From contig NZ_FOFI01000004.1 of assembly GCF_900110605.1 (NCBI RefSeq), forward strand, positions 310,001 to 374,000: a stretch of 64,000 bases of DNA. Direction: 5' to 3'. A model generated the notes under the pieces. The model did no database searches. It was not told the origin of the DNA and worked only from the letters and a program-made list of their open reading frames with translations. The DNA comes from Epilithonimonas lactis (GTDB lineage: Bacteria; Bacteroidota; Bacteroidia; Flavobacteriales; Weeksellaceae). Shown piece after piece: positions 40,824 to 48,552 of the stretch (positions are counted from its first letter, which is position 1; the number at the start of each line of letters is the position of its first letter). Position numbers and translations under genes: made by a program.

Positions 40824-41198
40824 ATGGGATTTTTAGACCAAATATTCGGAAAGAAAGAGGAGCAGGATCAAACCAAAACACTTTGGAGAAAACTGGAATC
40901 CATGAAAGATCTGGATGCCGCTGTGGAACGCTCATTTCAGCAAAAGGTATTGATATTCAAACACTCGACACGCTGTTTTATCAGCAAGACGGTTTTGAAG
41001 TCTTTCGAAAAGCAGATGGAAAATTCTGATAAAGAGCAAACTTATTATTTCTTGGATCTGATCGTGAATCGTGATATCTCCAACGAAATTGAAAGTCGTT
41101 TCGACGTTACACATCAAAGTCCGCAGCTGATCGCCTTGGAAAATGGAAAAGCAATTTATAACGCTTCTCACCAAAGTATTGATCTGGATCAGATTTAA
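40824..41198 (+). CDS. ytxJ: bacillithiol-system redox protein YtxJ
   Basis: A 124-aa small thioredoxin-like protein. It begins MGFLDQIFGKKEE and shows KVLIFKHSTRCFISK near residues 47-61, the YtxJ active-site context with one cysteine, then YYFLDLIVNRDISNEIESRF and HQSPQLIALENGKAIYNASH. YtxJ is linked to bacillithiol, the low-molecular-weight thiol of Firmicutes and many Bacteroidota, and may remove it from proteins. I chose ATG 40824 over the TTG directly before it. It is followed 31 bases later by a Crp/Fnr regulator gene in the same direction. Confidence 0.85.
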   Translation: MGFLDQIFGKKEEQDQTKTLWRKLESMKDLDAAVERSFQQKVLIFKHSTRCFISKTVLKSFEKQMENSDKEQTYYFLDLIVNRDISNEIESRFDVTHQSPQLIALENGKAIYNASHQSIDLDQI

Positions 41199-41229
41199 TC
41201 AAAACTATTACATTCAAACATAATCATAG

Positions 41230-41823
41230 ATGGAATATCATAATTTCCGCAACCACCTTTCGCAAATATTAGGCGTTCCTATTGCAAGTCTTGAGGTTTG
41301 CTCTACTTTTTACGAGATCAAAGAAGTGAAGAAAAACGAGATCATCCTAAGAGAAGGCGAGATTTCCGATTCTACTTTTTTCGTGGAAAAAGGTCTGTTG
41401 AGAATGTACTCTATCGACAAAGCTGGGAAAGAACACGTGATCCAATTTGCACCGGAAAACTGGATCATTTCTGATACGACAAGCCAATTGCTGAACGAGA
41501 AATCCAGATTTTACATAGAGGCTATCGAGGAAAGTACGGTGATCATTACGAAAGAAGGTTTCTTTGAAAATCTGTCCAAGATCTACCCAGATGTTGCAGA
41601 GAAAAACCAAAGATTGATGTTCAATCATATCAAGAGTCTGCAAAATCGTGTCAACGCGTTGATCAGCACAACGGCCGAGGAACGTTACATGGATTTTCTG
41701 AAAAAATATCCCAATCTAATGCTGAGAGCACCACAATGGATGGTGGCTTCTTATCTCGGGATCACGCCCGAAAGTTTGAGTAGAGTAAGAAAAGAATTGG
41801 CAAAGAAAAAATTTGAGATCTAA
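41230..41823 (+). CDS. Crp/Fnr-family transcriptional regulator
   Basis: A 197-aa regulator. The cyclic-nucleotide-binding-like beta-barrel spans about 20-120 (KKNEIILREGEISDSTFFVEKG, RMYSIDKAGKEHVIQFAPE). A long helix (about 122-148) leads to the C-terminal helix-turn-helix (about 150-195, APQWMVASYLGITPESLSRVRKEL). No iron-sulfur cysteine cluster as in FNR and no clear cAMP phosphate-binding residues are seen, so the signal is unknown; many Bacteroidota members act in stress responses. The YtxJ gene upstream and SNase downstream may be cotranscribed. Confidence 0.9.
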   Translation: MEYHNFRNHLSQILGVPIASLEVCSTFYEIKEVKKNEIILREGEISDSTFFVEKGLLRMYSIDKAGKEHVIQFAPENWIISDTTSQLLNEKSRFYIEAIEESTVIITKEGFFENLSKIYPDVAEKNQRLMFNHIKSLQNRVNALISTTAEERYMDFLKKYPNLMLRAPQWMVASYLGITPESLSRVRKELAKKKFEI

Positions 41824-41830
41824 TTTCTCA

Positions 41831-42328
41831 ATGCGATATTTTCTCTTTCTGATATTACTTTCTGTTCAGGTCTTTTCGCAAACTAAACTCGCAGAAAAGC
41901 TTTCCAACAAAACATTTTCTGCAAAAGTCATCGGAATCATGGATGGTGATACGATGGAAATTCTTTACAATAATGTTCCTACAAAAATCCGTTTGGCGCA
42001 CATCGATTGTCCTGAGAAAAGAGGAAAGCAGGCTTTTGGAAATAATGCTAAAATCGCCTTGTCAGATCTTTGTTTCGGAAGAATTGTAACGATCAAAGGT
42101 GAGAAATATGACCGATACAAAAGATTGATCGCAGTTGTCATCAATGATAAAAAGCAGAACGTGAATCAGGAAATGATAAAGCTGGGAATGGCTTGGCATT
42201 TCACAAAATATTCCAAAGATCCGGTTTATGCAAAACTGGAAATTGAAGCCCGAAAAAATAGAGTAGGACTTTGGCAAAATAAAGATTCAATCGAACCTTG
42301 GCTTTGGAGAGAAAAAAAGAAAAAATGA
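41831..42328 (+). CDS. exported staphylococcal-nuclease-like protein
   Basis: A 165-aa thermonuclease-family protein with a signal peptide (about 1-17, LLSVQVFSQ). The SNase OB-fold shows GIMDGDTMEILYNN (calcium-binding Asp region), the catalytic trio Arg in KIRLAHIDCPEKRG, Glu in CPEK and Arg in YDRYKRLIAVV, and GMAWHFTKY near residue 123, then a WLWREKKKK tail. It likely cleaves DNA or RNA in the periplasm or outside. I chose ATG 41831 over TTG 41813 because the signal peptide begins there. It overlaps the next gene by four bases (ATGA). Confidence 0.88.
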   Translation: MRYFLFLILLSVQVFSQTKLAEKLSNKTFSAKVIGIMDGDTMEILYNNVPTKIRLAHIDCPEKRGKQAFGNNAKIALSDLCFGRIVTIKGEKYDRYKRLIAVVINDKKQNVNQEMIKLGMAWHFTKYSKDPVYAKLEIEARKNRVGLWQNKDSIEPWLWREKKKK

Positions 42329-42771
42329 ACTACGAAATTTTAAAAGCAAAAACTACAGATATCCCTGAGTTGTCTCAAATGATGAAGGATTTCTACGCCA
42401 TCGATCTTTATCCTTTTGATGAAAAAGTGACGAATGAAAACTTCGCCAAATTCATTAATGAAGAAAAATATGGCGGTTGCTTCAAAATCCTCTTCGAAGG
42501 TCAAATTGCGGGCTACATTATTCTTGTAAAATATTTCAGCTTCGAATTTGGTGGTGAGATCTTGTTTTTGGATGAGTTGTTCATCAAGCCAGAATTTCAG
42601 GGAAAATCATTAGGCAAAAAAGCGCTGGAATTTGTTAAAGATTATTCGGTTGAAAAGAACTTTAAAGTCGTACTTCTAGAAATCGAAAACCATAATGACA
42701 AAGCGAAAAAACTCTATGAACATTATGGTTTCCAAAATCATAAAAGGAGTTTGATGATCCTTAAAAATTGA
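42325..42771 (+). CDS. GNAT-family N-acetyltransferase
   Basis: A 148-aa GNAT acetyltransferase. The central strand LFLDELFIKPEFQGKSLGKKALEFVKD (about 78-104) contains the acetyl-CoA-binding Q-x-x-G-x-G/A pattern (FQGKSLGKKAL), followed by VVLLEIENHNDKAKKLYEHYGF, the usual fourth motif. Substrate unknown. The ATG overlaps the stop of the nuclease gene by four bases; an upstream TTG at 42298 lies inside that gene and is unlikely. Its 3' end overlaps the convergent HAD gene by 11 bases. Confidence 0.88.
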   Translation: MNYEILKAKTTDIPELSQMMKDFYAIDLYPFDEKVTNENFAKFINEEKYGGCFKILFEGQIAGYIILVKYFSFEFGGEILFLDELFIKPEFQGKSLGKKALEFVKDYSVEKNFKVVLLEIENHNDKAKKLYEHYGFQNHKRSLMILKN

Positions 42772-43369
42772 TTCCCAAGTTTCTTAATTCTTCTCCCAGA
42801 TCTGTTTCCGGTTTGATATGGATTGTTGCAAAACCTAGATTTTTCGCAGTGGCAATATTTTTTGCATTGTCATCAATGAAAACCGATTCCTCAGCTTTCA
42901 GATTATAGCGATTCAATAAAACTTGGAAGATTTCCGGATCTGGCTTGATGAGTTTCTCTGTTCCAGAAACTACGATCTTTCCTTCGAATACTTTGAAGAA
43001 ATCGTAGTTTTCCAAAGCGTAAGGAAACGTTTCCTCAGACCAATTCGTCAATCCATAAAGATGAAATTTGCCTTCCAGTTTTCTCAGGACTTCAACATTT
43101 TTTGGAATGTCGCTTTTCAACATGGTGGTCCAGTTGTCATAATATGCACGGATCTCTGTTTCCCAATCTGGATGTTTTTCTATTAGAAATTCGGTTCCTT
43201 CTTTCAAAGTTCTGCCTCGGTCTTGCTCGATATTCCATTCATCTACCGCAATGTTTTTGAGGAAAAATTCCATCTTCTCATCATCATTAAAATAGGTTTT
43301 GAAAAAATACCTCGGATCCCAATCCATCACAACACCTCCGAAATCGAATATTATATTTTTAATTTTCAT
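42761..43369 (-). CDS. HAD-family hydrolase
   Basis: A 202-aa haloacid-dehalogenase-type phosphatase. Motif I is IIFDFGGVVMDWDP (about 5-18) with the second acidic residue replaced by Gly-Gly, as in the YihX/epoxide-hydrolase-N-terminal group, motif II is in LYGLTNWSEETF, motif III is the KLIKPD lysine (about 139-144) and motif IV is ESVFIDDNAKNIATAKNLGF (about 160-179). Sugar-phosphate or phosphomonoester dephosphorylation is likely. It precedes the deaminase gene's stop by two bases on the same strand, so the two are probably cotranscribed. Confidence 0.88.
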   Translation of the reverse strand: MKIKNIIFDFGGVVMDWDPRYFFKTYFNDDEKMEFFLKNIAVDEWNIEQDRGRTLKEGTEFLIEKHPDWETEIRAYYDNWTTMLKSDIPKNVEVLRKLEGKFHLYGLTNWSEETFPYALENYDFFKVFEGKIVVSGTEKLIKPDPEIFQVLLNRYNLKAEESVFIDDNAKNIATAKNLGFATIHIKPETDLGEELRNLGINF

Positions 43370-43371
43370 TT

Positions 43372-44382
43372 TTAACTATTAATTTCATTAACAACTTCAT
43401 TCACTTTCTTTAAATAAATTTCCTTCTGCTCATCCGTTGCAAAAGAATAGTTGAAAGAATTTCTCACCAATGTTACAATCTCTTCTTTTGAAAGATTTAA
43501 AGCTTCCTGAACCTTTACGAAATTCGCATTCATATAACCACCAAAATATGCAGGATCATCAGAGTTCACAGTTGCTTTGATGCCTTTATCCAGAAGCTTT
43601 TTCAAAGGATGATTGGTCAGCACATCGGTATTTCTCAATTCCAGATTGGAAAGCGGACAAACTGTTAAAGCCAAATCTCGTTTGACGATTTCCTGAACCA
43701 GATTTTCATCTTCCAAACATCGGTTTCCGTGGTCGATCCTTGCAACTTTCAAAACGTCGATGGCTTCCCAAATATATTCAGTTGGACCTTCCTCGCCAGC
43801 GTGGGCAACGGGAATGTAACCTTCTTTGACAGACACTTCAAACACATTTTTGAATTTGCTTGGCGGATTTCCCATTTCGGAAGAATCCAATCCTACAGCT
43901 GTGATAAGATCTTTATAAGGAAGTGATTGTTTCAAAGTTTCAAACGCCGATTCCTCGGACAAATGTCGCAGGTAACTCATGATGAATAACGAATTGATTC
44001 CCCACTTTTCCTTTGCATCGATTCTTGCTTTTTGCAAACCGTTGATCACCGTTTCAAAAGCAATTCCACGTTCTGTATGTGTTTGTGGATCAAACATTAT
44101 TTCGGTGTGAATCACATTATTTTCATAACATTTTTGATAATAGGCCATCGCCAGATCATAGAAATCCTGCTCGTGGATCAGAACGCCAGCTCCAGCGTAA
44201 TAAATATCAAGAAAATCCTGAAGACAAGAGAATTGATAGGCTTTCTTGACTTCGTCGATGGTTTTGTAAGGAATCGCGATCTGGTTTCTTTGGGCAATCT
44301 CGAACATCAGCTCTGGTTCGAAACTTCCTTCGATATGCAAATGCAATTCAGCTTTTGGAAGTGCTTTGATAAAATCCTTCAT
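43372..44382 (-). CDS. adenosine/adenine deaminase (adenine-deaminase-like)
   Basis: A 336-aa zinc-dependent deaminase of the adenosine-deaminase superfamily. Zinc and catalytic marks are ELHLHIEGS (about 12-20), HAGEEGP (about 191-197), RIDHGNRCLED and SDDPAYFGG (about 270-278). The segment VGLDSSEMGNPPSKF takes the place of the GIDLAGDE of true adenosine deaminases and resembles adenine deaminases such as yeast Aah1 and Pseudomonas PA0148, so I favour adenine to hypoxanthine. I start at ATG 44382; the TTG at 44400 lies within a TAAATTTG promoter box. The HAD gene follows two bases later. Confidence 0.88.
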   Translation of the reverse strand: MKDFIKALPKAELHLHIEGSFEPELMFEIAQRNQIAIPYKTIDEVKKAYQFSCLQDFLDIYYAGAGVLIHEQDFYDLAMAYYQKCYENNVIHTEIMFDPQTHTERGIAFETVINGLQKARIDAKEKWGINSLFIMSYLRHLSEESAFETLKQSLPYKDLITAVGLDSSEMGNPPSKFKNVFEVSVKEGYIPVAHAGEEGPTEYIWEAIDVLKVARIDHGNRCLEDENLVQEIVKRDLALTVCPLSNLELRNTDVLTNHPLKKLLDKGIKATVNSDDPAYFGGYMNANFVKVQEALNLSKEEIVTLVRNSFNYSFATDEQKEIYLKKVNEVVNEINS

Positions 44383-44397
44383 AGTTTTTGATTTATT

Positions 44398-44405
44398 CAA
44401 ATTTA
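44398..44405 (-). promoter_or_regulatory. -7 promoter box TAAATTTG (minus) of the deaminase gene
   Basis: Plus-strand CAAATTTA; 15 bases before ATG 44382 on the minus strand, and directly behind the terminator of the redox gene run. Confidence 0.6.
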
Positions 44406-44438
44406 ATAAAAAAGGCTTTAGAAATGATTCTAAAGCCT
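44404..44438 (-). terminator. intrinsic terminator of the prx-trx-DUF6952 run
   Basis: AGGCTTTAGAA / TTCTAAAGCCT hairpin with an ATGA loop at 44413-44438; on the minus strand it is followed by TTTTTTATT. Confidence 0.85.
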
Positions 44439-44461
44439 CAATATCATATAAAAGTTAACTT

Positions 44462-44710
44462 TTATTTATCAATGGATCCCATTACTTTTTGAGCAAATGA
44501 GTTGAGCGCATCTTTTTCGCTCATTCCATTGTTGACGTTTGCGTGAACTTCAAGCGCACCGCAAATGTTGGTAATCAATTCTCCCGCAACGTTCAGATCT
44601 TCCTCAGAAACATTTCGGAATTCTGAAAAACTTTCCAAAACTTCCAAAGTCGCTTCCAGATTTTCTGGCGTTTGGTTTTGATAAAACTGTCTTATGATGG
44701 GTAATTTCAT
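44462..44710 (-). CDS. DUF6952 family protein
   Basis: An 82-aa small acidic protein, start MKLPIIRQFYQNQTPENLEA, with LETLEVLESFSEF-like helix text, NVSEEDLNVAGELI and CGALEVHANV. This is the DUF6952 pattern, a family found in Bacteroidota and usually encoded with peroxiredoxin and thioredoxin genes, as here. Function unknown. It is the last gene of the minus-strand redox run: peroxiredoxin (45169), thioredoxin (44771), this gene, then a strong terminator. Confidence 0.85.
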   Translation of the reverse strand: MKLPIIRQFYQNQTPENLEATLEVLESFSEFRNVSEEDLNVAGELITNICGALEVHANVNNGMSEKDALNSFAQKVMGSIDK

Positions 44711-44770
44711 TATTTTAGATTTAAGGATTAAAAAAATTAAATGATTAAAAAAAATAGAAACGATTTAATT

Positions 44771-45082
44771 TTAATTCTTAATCTCTGAAAATAATGTAGT
44801 CAAACTATCCGCTTTGTTTGTTTGAACCTGGCTTTTCAAAGCGCCACCTTCGAACACTGCAAACGTTGGCAAATTGTCAACTGTCGCCAACTTTCTGCTT
44901 TCTGGCAATTTCTCTGCATCTACGTAATAGAAAGGAATCTCGTCATTTTCTGAAGCCAATTTTTTGAATTTTGGTTTCATAATCCTGCAGTTTCCACACC
45001 ACGTTGCACCATACTGAACCATCACTTTATCATTCTCACTTACAATCTGTTGCAAGTTGTCTTCTGTAAGTTCTATGTACAT
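44771..45082 (-). CDS. thioredoxin-family protein
   Basis: A 103-aa single-domain thioredoxin. Active-site motif W28-C29-G-N-C32 (ATWCGNCRIMKPKF), cis-Pro segment DNLPTFAVFEGG near residue 75. The Asn in place of Pro in the CxxC loop differs from classical Trx (CGPC) and may shift its redox potential. It lies between the peroxiredoxin and DUF6952 genes, so it is a likely electron donor to the peroxiredoxin. Cytoplasmic, no signal peptide. Confidence 0.92.
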   Translation of the reverse strand: MYIELTEDNLQQIVSENDKVMVQYGATWCGNCRIMKPKFKKLASENDEIPFYYVDAEKLPESRKLATVDNLPTFAVFEGGALKSQVQTNKADSLTTLFSEIKN

Positions 45083-45168
45083 AATTTTATAAATTTAGCA
45101 ATGTAGCAGTTTACAATTTATCCAATAATCAATTTATTGTTAAACTGTTACATTTTTTCATTGTTATA

Positions 45169-45801
45169 TTAATTCTTGCTGAAGTATTCTGCAACACCAG
45201 TTCTGTTGGCATTCATTGCTTCTTTCCCTTCTTCCCAGTTTGCAGGACAAACTTCACCGTGTTTTTGAACGTGAGAATAAGCGTCGATCAAACGAAGATA
45301 TTCTTTAACGTTTCTTCCAAGTGGCATATCGTTTACAGACTCGTGGAAGATCTTTCCAGTTTCGTCGATCAAATAAGTAGCTCTGTAAGTTACGTTAGAA
45401 CCTGTGTAAACCTCGTTTCCTTCTTCATCGTAATCTAAATCCTGATCTACGATTCCAAGGATGTTTGCCAATTGTCTGTGTGTGTCAGCTAGGATCGGGT
45501 AAGTTACACCTTCGATTCCGCCGTTGTCTTTTGGTGTGTTCAACCAAGCGAAATGTACTTCATTTGTATCGCAAGATGCACCGATGATCACTGTATTTCT
45601 TTTTTGAAATTCTGGTAAAGCCTCTTGGAAAGCGTGCAATTCTGTAGGACAAACAAAAGTGAAATCTTTTGGATACCAGAACAAAATCACTTTTTGCTGA
45701 TTGTTTACTGCTTCTTCAAAAACGTTGATTTTAAGATCGTCGCCCATTTCGCTCATTGCATCAATCGCTACATTTGGGAATAATTTTCCTACTAATGACA
45801 T
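45169..45801 (-). CDS. 2-Cys peroxiredoxin (AhpC/TSA type)
   Basis: A 210-aa peroxidase that reduces hydrogen and organic peroxides. The peroxidatic Cys51 is in WYPKDFTFVCPTELHAF and the resolving Cys185 in HGEVCPANWEEG, so it is a typical 2-Cys enzyme. RATYLIDETGKIFHESVND is the conserved Arg-containing strand. It heads the minus-strand redox run with thioredoxin and DUF6952. Upstream, AATCTTTG (plus-strand 45845-45852 CAAAGATT) is a one-mismatch -7 box. No OxyR-type site could be confirmed by eye. Confidence 0.94.
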   Translation of the reverse strand: MSLVGKLFPNVAIDAMSEMGDDLKINVFEEAVNNQQKVILFWYPKDFTFVCPTELHAFQEALPEFQKRNTVIIGASCDTNEVHFAWLNTPKDNGGIEGVTYPILADTHRQLANILGIVDQDLDYDEEGNEVYTGSNVTYRATYLIDETGKIFHESVNDMPLGRNVKEYLRLIDAYSHVQKHGEVCPANWEEGKEAMNANRTGVAEYFSKN

Positions 45802-46176
45802 AATATTTAAGTTTTAATTGTTATTTTTTGATAGTGCGAAATTACAAAGATTTTGTGAATTGAATATTAAATATCGATTTATAAAATCTATCAAGATGAA
45901 AGTCTGGAAACTAACGGTGTTATCAAGGAATTGCGACATGTTGAATCGCCAGGTTACTTACTGACTACCAAATTCTTTAAATTTATCAATCAAATTTCAA
46001 ACAAATCATTAACTAAAAATTTATTCGAGTCAAACTTTTCTGATAAATTTCAAATGGAAAATTCTTACTTCCGCTTTGATATGTTTGCATTTTTTTTAAT
46101 AATTTCGCTCGATTGAAAAGCATAAGCTAAAAAAACACGATGAGCGAACTACATTTGAAAACACTGAATCAAAAGA
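45802..46176. other. gap with a possible coding remnant
   Basis: This 375-base gap holds the divergent upstream regions of peroxiredoxin and MBOAT genes. In the plus frame ending at TGA 46116, about 83 codons are open from a TAA near 45866, with text resembling protein (DESLETNGVIKELRHVESPGY), but no ATG; only a TTG at 45931 could start it. I do not recognise it and suspect a decayed gene end. A 15-codon ORF at 46140-46187 overlaps the MBOAT start and is probably chance. Confidence 0.35.
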
Positions 46177-47631
46177 ATGCTTTTTAATTCTCTCAATTTT
46201 GCGGTTTTCCTTCCAATTGTATTTATTCTGTATTGGTTTTTCACCAACAGAAATCTCAAGCTTCAAAATGCATTACTGCTGATTTCCAGCTATTTCTTCT
46301 ATGCGTGTTGGGATTGGCGATTTATGTTTCTGCTGTTGTTTTCGACATTGCTCGATTACTTTACTGGTCTGAAGATGGAGGATTCACAAGATCAAAAACA
46401 TCGAAAAATATGGTTTTGGTTGAGCATAATTATCAACCTTGGATTTTTAGGCGTTTTTAAATATTATAATTTCTTTGCAGAATCTTTTGCAGAAAGTGTT
46501 TCTCATTTTGGATGGAAAGTAAGTCCATTGATGTTGAATATTATTTTGCCCGTTGGAATTTCATTTTACACTTTTCATGGTCTTTCGTATGTCATTGACA
46601 TTTATAAAAATAGAATAAAAGCAGAGCGGAACTTTGTAGATTATGCCGTTTTTGTAAGCTTTTTTCCACTTCTAGTTGCAGGTCCCATTGAGCGAGCGAC
46701 TCATCTTATTCCTCAAATCAAAAAACAAAGAACCTTCGATTATTCAAAAGCTGTAGATGGATTGAGACAGATACTTTGGGGACTTTTCAAAAAAATTGTG
46801 ATCGCCGATAACTGTGCAGAATATGCCAATTACATTTTCAACAATTCTGCAGATATGAATGGAAGTACGCTAGTTCTAGGTGCTTTATTCTTTACTTTTC
46901 AGATCTATGGAGACTTTTCTGGTTACTCAGATATTGCTTTGGGAACAGCAAGATTATTTGGAATCGAACTCTTACGGAACTTCTCATTCCCATATTTCTC
47001 TAGAGATATCGCCGAATTCTGGAGACGATGGCATATATCGCTTTCCTCATGGTTCAAAGATTATTTGTACATTCCATTAGGTGGAAGCAAGGGCGGCAAT
47101 TGGATGCGAATCCGGAATACGTTTATCATTTTTCTCGTCAGTGGATTCTGGCATGGTGCGAATTGGACATTTATCGTTTGGGGATTTTTGCACGCCTTAT
47201 TTATATTACCGTCGATCATTTTGAAAACCAACCGGAACAATTTGGAGATTGTAGCGCAGGGTAGAATGTTTCCATCCTTGAAAGAATTTTTGCAGATTGT
47301 AATTACATTTTCTCTAACCGTATTCGCATGGATATTTTTCCGGGCAGAAAATATTGGTCATGCAATCAGTTATATTAATGGAATCCTCCAACCTTCGATC
47401 TTCAGCTATCCCAAATTTGAGGGAATGGAAAATGCTTGGACCACTTTCGTACTGATCCTATTATTTTTATTGATCGAATGGCAAGGTCGTGAGAGCCAAT
47501 ATGCTTTGGAAGGGATGAAGAGAATCAATTCAAAATCCACGCGATGGCTTAGTTACGCGATCATTCTTTTGGTGATCTATTTTTATGGCAATTTTGGAGA
47601 AACCGTAGAGTTCATCTATTTTCAATTTTAA
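46177..47631 (+). CDS. MBOAT-family O-acyltransferase (AlgI-like)
   Basis: A 484-aa polytopic membrane protein of the AlgI/DltB branch of MBOAT enzymes, which move acyl groups across the membrane for O-acetylation of exported polysaccharides. It starts LFNSLNFAVFLPIVFILYW, shows LPVGISFYTFHGLSYVIDIYK (about 127-147), GPIERATHLIPQIKKQ, GDFSGYSDIALGTARLFGI and FWRRWHISLSSWFKDYLYIPLGG (about 283-305), and contains the catalytic His in SGFWHGANWTF (about 325-335). The following SGNH-like gene probably completes the transfer in the periplasm. The polymer modified is unknown; no polysaccharide synthesis genes are adjacent. Confidence 0.92.
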   Translation: MLFNSLNFAVFLPIVFILYWFFTNRNLKLQNALLLISSYFFYACWDWRFMFLLLFSTLLDYFTGLKMEDSQDQKHRKIWFWLSIIINLGFLGVFKYYNFFAESFAESVSHFGWKVSPLMLNIILPVGISFYTFHGLSYVIDIYKNRIKAERNFVDYAVFVSFFPLLVAGPIERATHLIPQIKKQRTFDYSKAVDGLRQILWGLFKKIVIADNCAEYANYIFNNSADMNGSTLVLGALFFTFQIYGDFSGYSDIALGTARLFGIELLRNFSFPYFSRDIAEFWRRWHISLSSWFKDYLYIPLGGSKGGNWMRIRNTFIIFLVSGFWHGANWTFIVWGFLHALFILPSIILKTNRNNLEIVAQGRMFPSLKEFLQIVITFSLTVFAWIFFRAENIGHAISYINGILQPSIFSYPKFEGMENAWTTFVLILLFLLIEWQGRESQYALEGMKRINSKSTRWLSYAIILLVIYFYGNFGETVEFIYFQF

Positions 47632-47642
47632 AGATATCAGAT

Positions 47643-48503
47643 ATGAAAAAGTTTATTTCTAATCTCTTTATTTTTTTGATGATCGTATTCTTGTTCAATG
47701 CAGTCGTGTTTGTGTTTGCCAATGATAATTATTACAAAGGTTACAAAGAGTTTCCCAATAAAAAATATCACTCATTCATCATGGCGGACTCACATGGAAT
47801 GCCTCTTGATCAATTTGCTGAGAAATTTGAGGTTTATAATTTCTCTTCAAACAGTGATTCTTATTTTGATATTAAGAGGAAGATCAATTATCTGATAGAA
47901 AATCGTTACAAGGTAAAAACGATCTACATCACGGTCGATGGTCATACGCTGAGTCCTTACAGAGATGCGAATAACAACACCGATAAAAGCATCATCTACA
48001 CTTCCGAAATTACGCCTAATTACATCAAAGAGAAGTATTTGAAATATTACTCTCCAATTCTTCAATTGAAGGTCAATCCATTATTCAGAAACTATCTGGA
48101 GCAAAAAGTTGAAAATCTTGTAGTTGGAAAAAAAGATGTTTCAAATGATATCATCTGGAGCAAGCTTTCGAAAAAAGAGCAGATCAAAAGGTCAGAAGAA
48201 AGAGTAGCAGGACAATTTCCAACAAAAAATAGAAGTCAAAAATTAGAAAAGACATTATTGGAAATCATCCAATTATGCAAAGTCAATGGCATCGAATTGA
48301 TAGGAATTAAATTTCCAGCTTCAGAAACTTATCTGAAAATAGTTGGCAAAAGAAATTATGGCGCCGACCAATTATTCCTTTCCAATGGTTTGAAGGTCAT
48401 AGATTATGAATTATCTTTCATCAACAATGATGACTATTTTGGTGATCAGGATCATCTCAATCCAAAAGGTGGTGAGGCATTTGTAGAAAAATTATTAAAA
48501 TAA
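47643..48503 (+). CDS. SGNH-like (AlgX/DltD-type) partner of the O-acyltransferase
   Basis: A 286-aa protein anchored by one N-terminal segment (about 5-26, LFIFLMIVFLFNAVVFVFA). The periplasmic domain has a nucleophile-like Ser in HSFIMADSHGMPLDQF (about 44-59) and a C-terminal D-x-x-H dyad in FGDQDHLNPKGGEAF (about 266-280), matching SGNH hydrolase/transferase folds such as AlgJ, AlgX and DltD. It starts 11 bases after the MBOAT gene, so the pair forms an O-acetylation module. Overall identity to named families is low, hence moderate confidence on function. Confidence 0.78.
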   Translation: MKKFISNLFIFLMIVFLFNAVVFVFANDNYYKGYKEFPNKKYHSFIMADSHGMPLDQFAEKFEVYNFSSNSDSYFDIKRKINYLIENRYKVKTIYITVDGHTLSPYRDANNNTDKSIIYTSEITPNYIKEKYLKYYSPILQLKVNPLFRNYLEQKVENLVVGKKDVSNDIIWSKLSKKEQIKRSEERVAGQFPTKNRSQKLEKTLLEIIQLCKVNGIELIGIKFPASETYLKIVGKRNYGADQLFLSNGLKVIDYELSFINNDDYFGDQDHLNPKGGEAFVEKLLK

Positions 48504-48504
48504 A

Positions 48505-48532
48505 AAAACACCACGGTTGAGTGGTGTTTTTG
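48505..48532. terminator. bidirectional intrinsic terminator
   Basis: AAAAACACCAC / GTGGTGTTTTT hairpin around GGTTGA with A and T runs on both sides, between the convergent SGNH and aminotransferase genes. Confidence 0.85.
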
Positions 48533-48552
48533 ATATGATTTGGATTGATAGA

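Noticed and set aside
45931-46116. 61-codon ORF from a TTG in the peroxiredoxin-MBOAT gap
   Set aside because: No ATG and unrecognised; kept only as a possible remnant in the gap entry.
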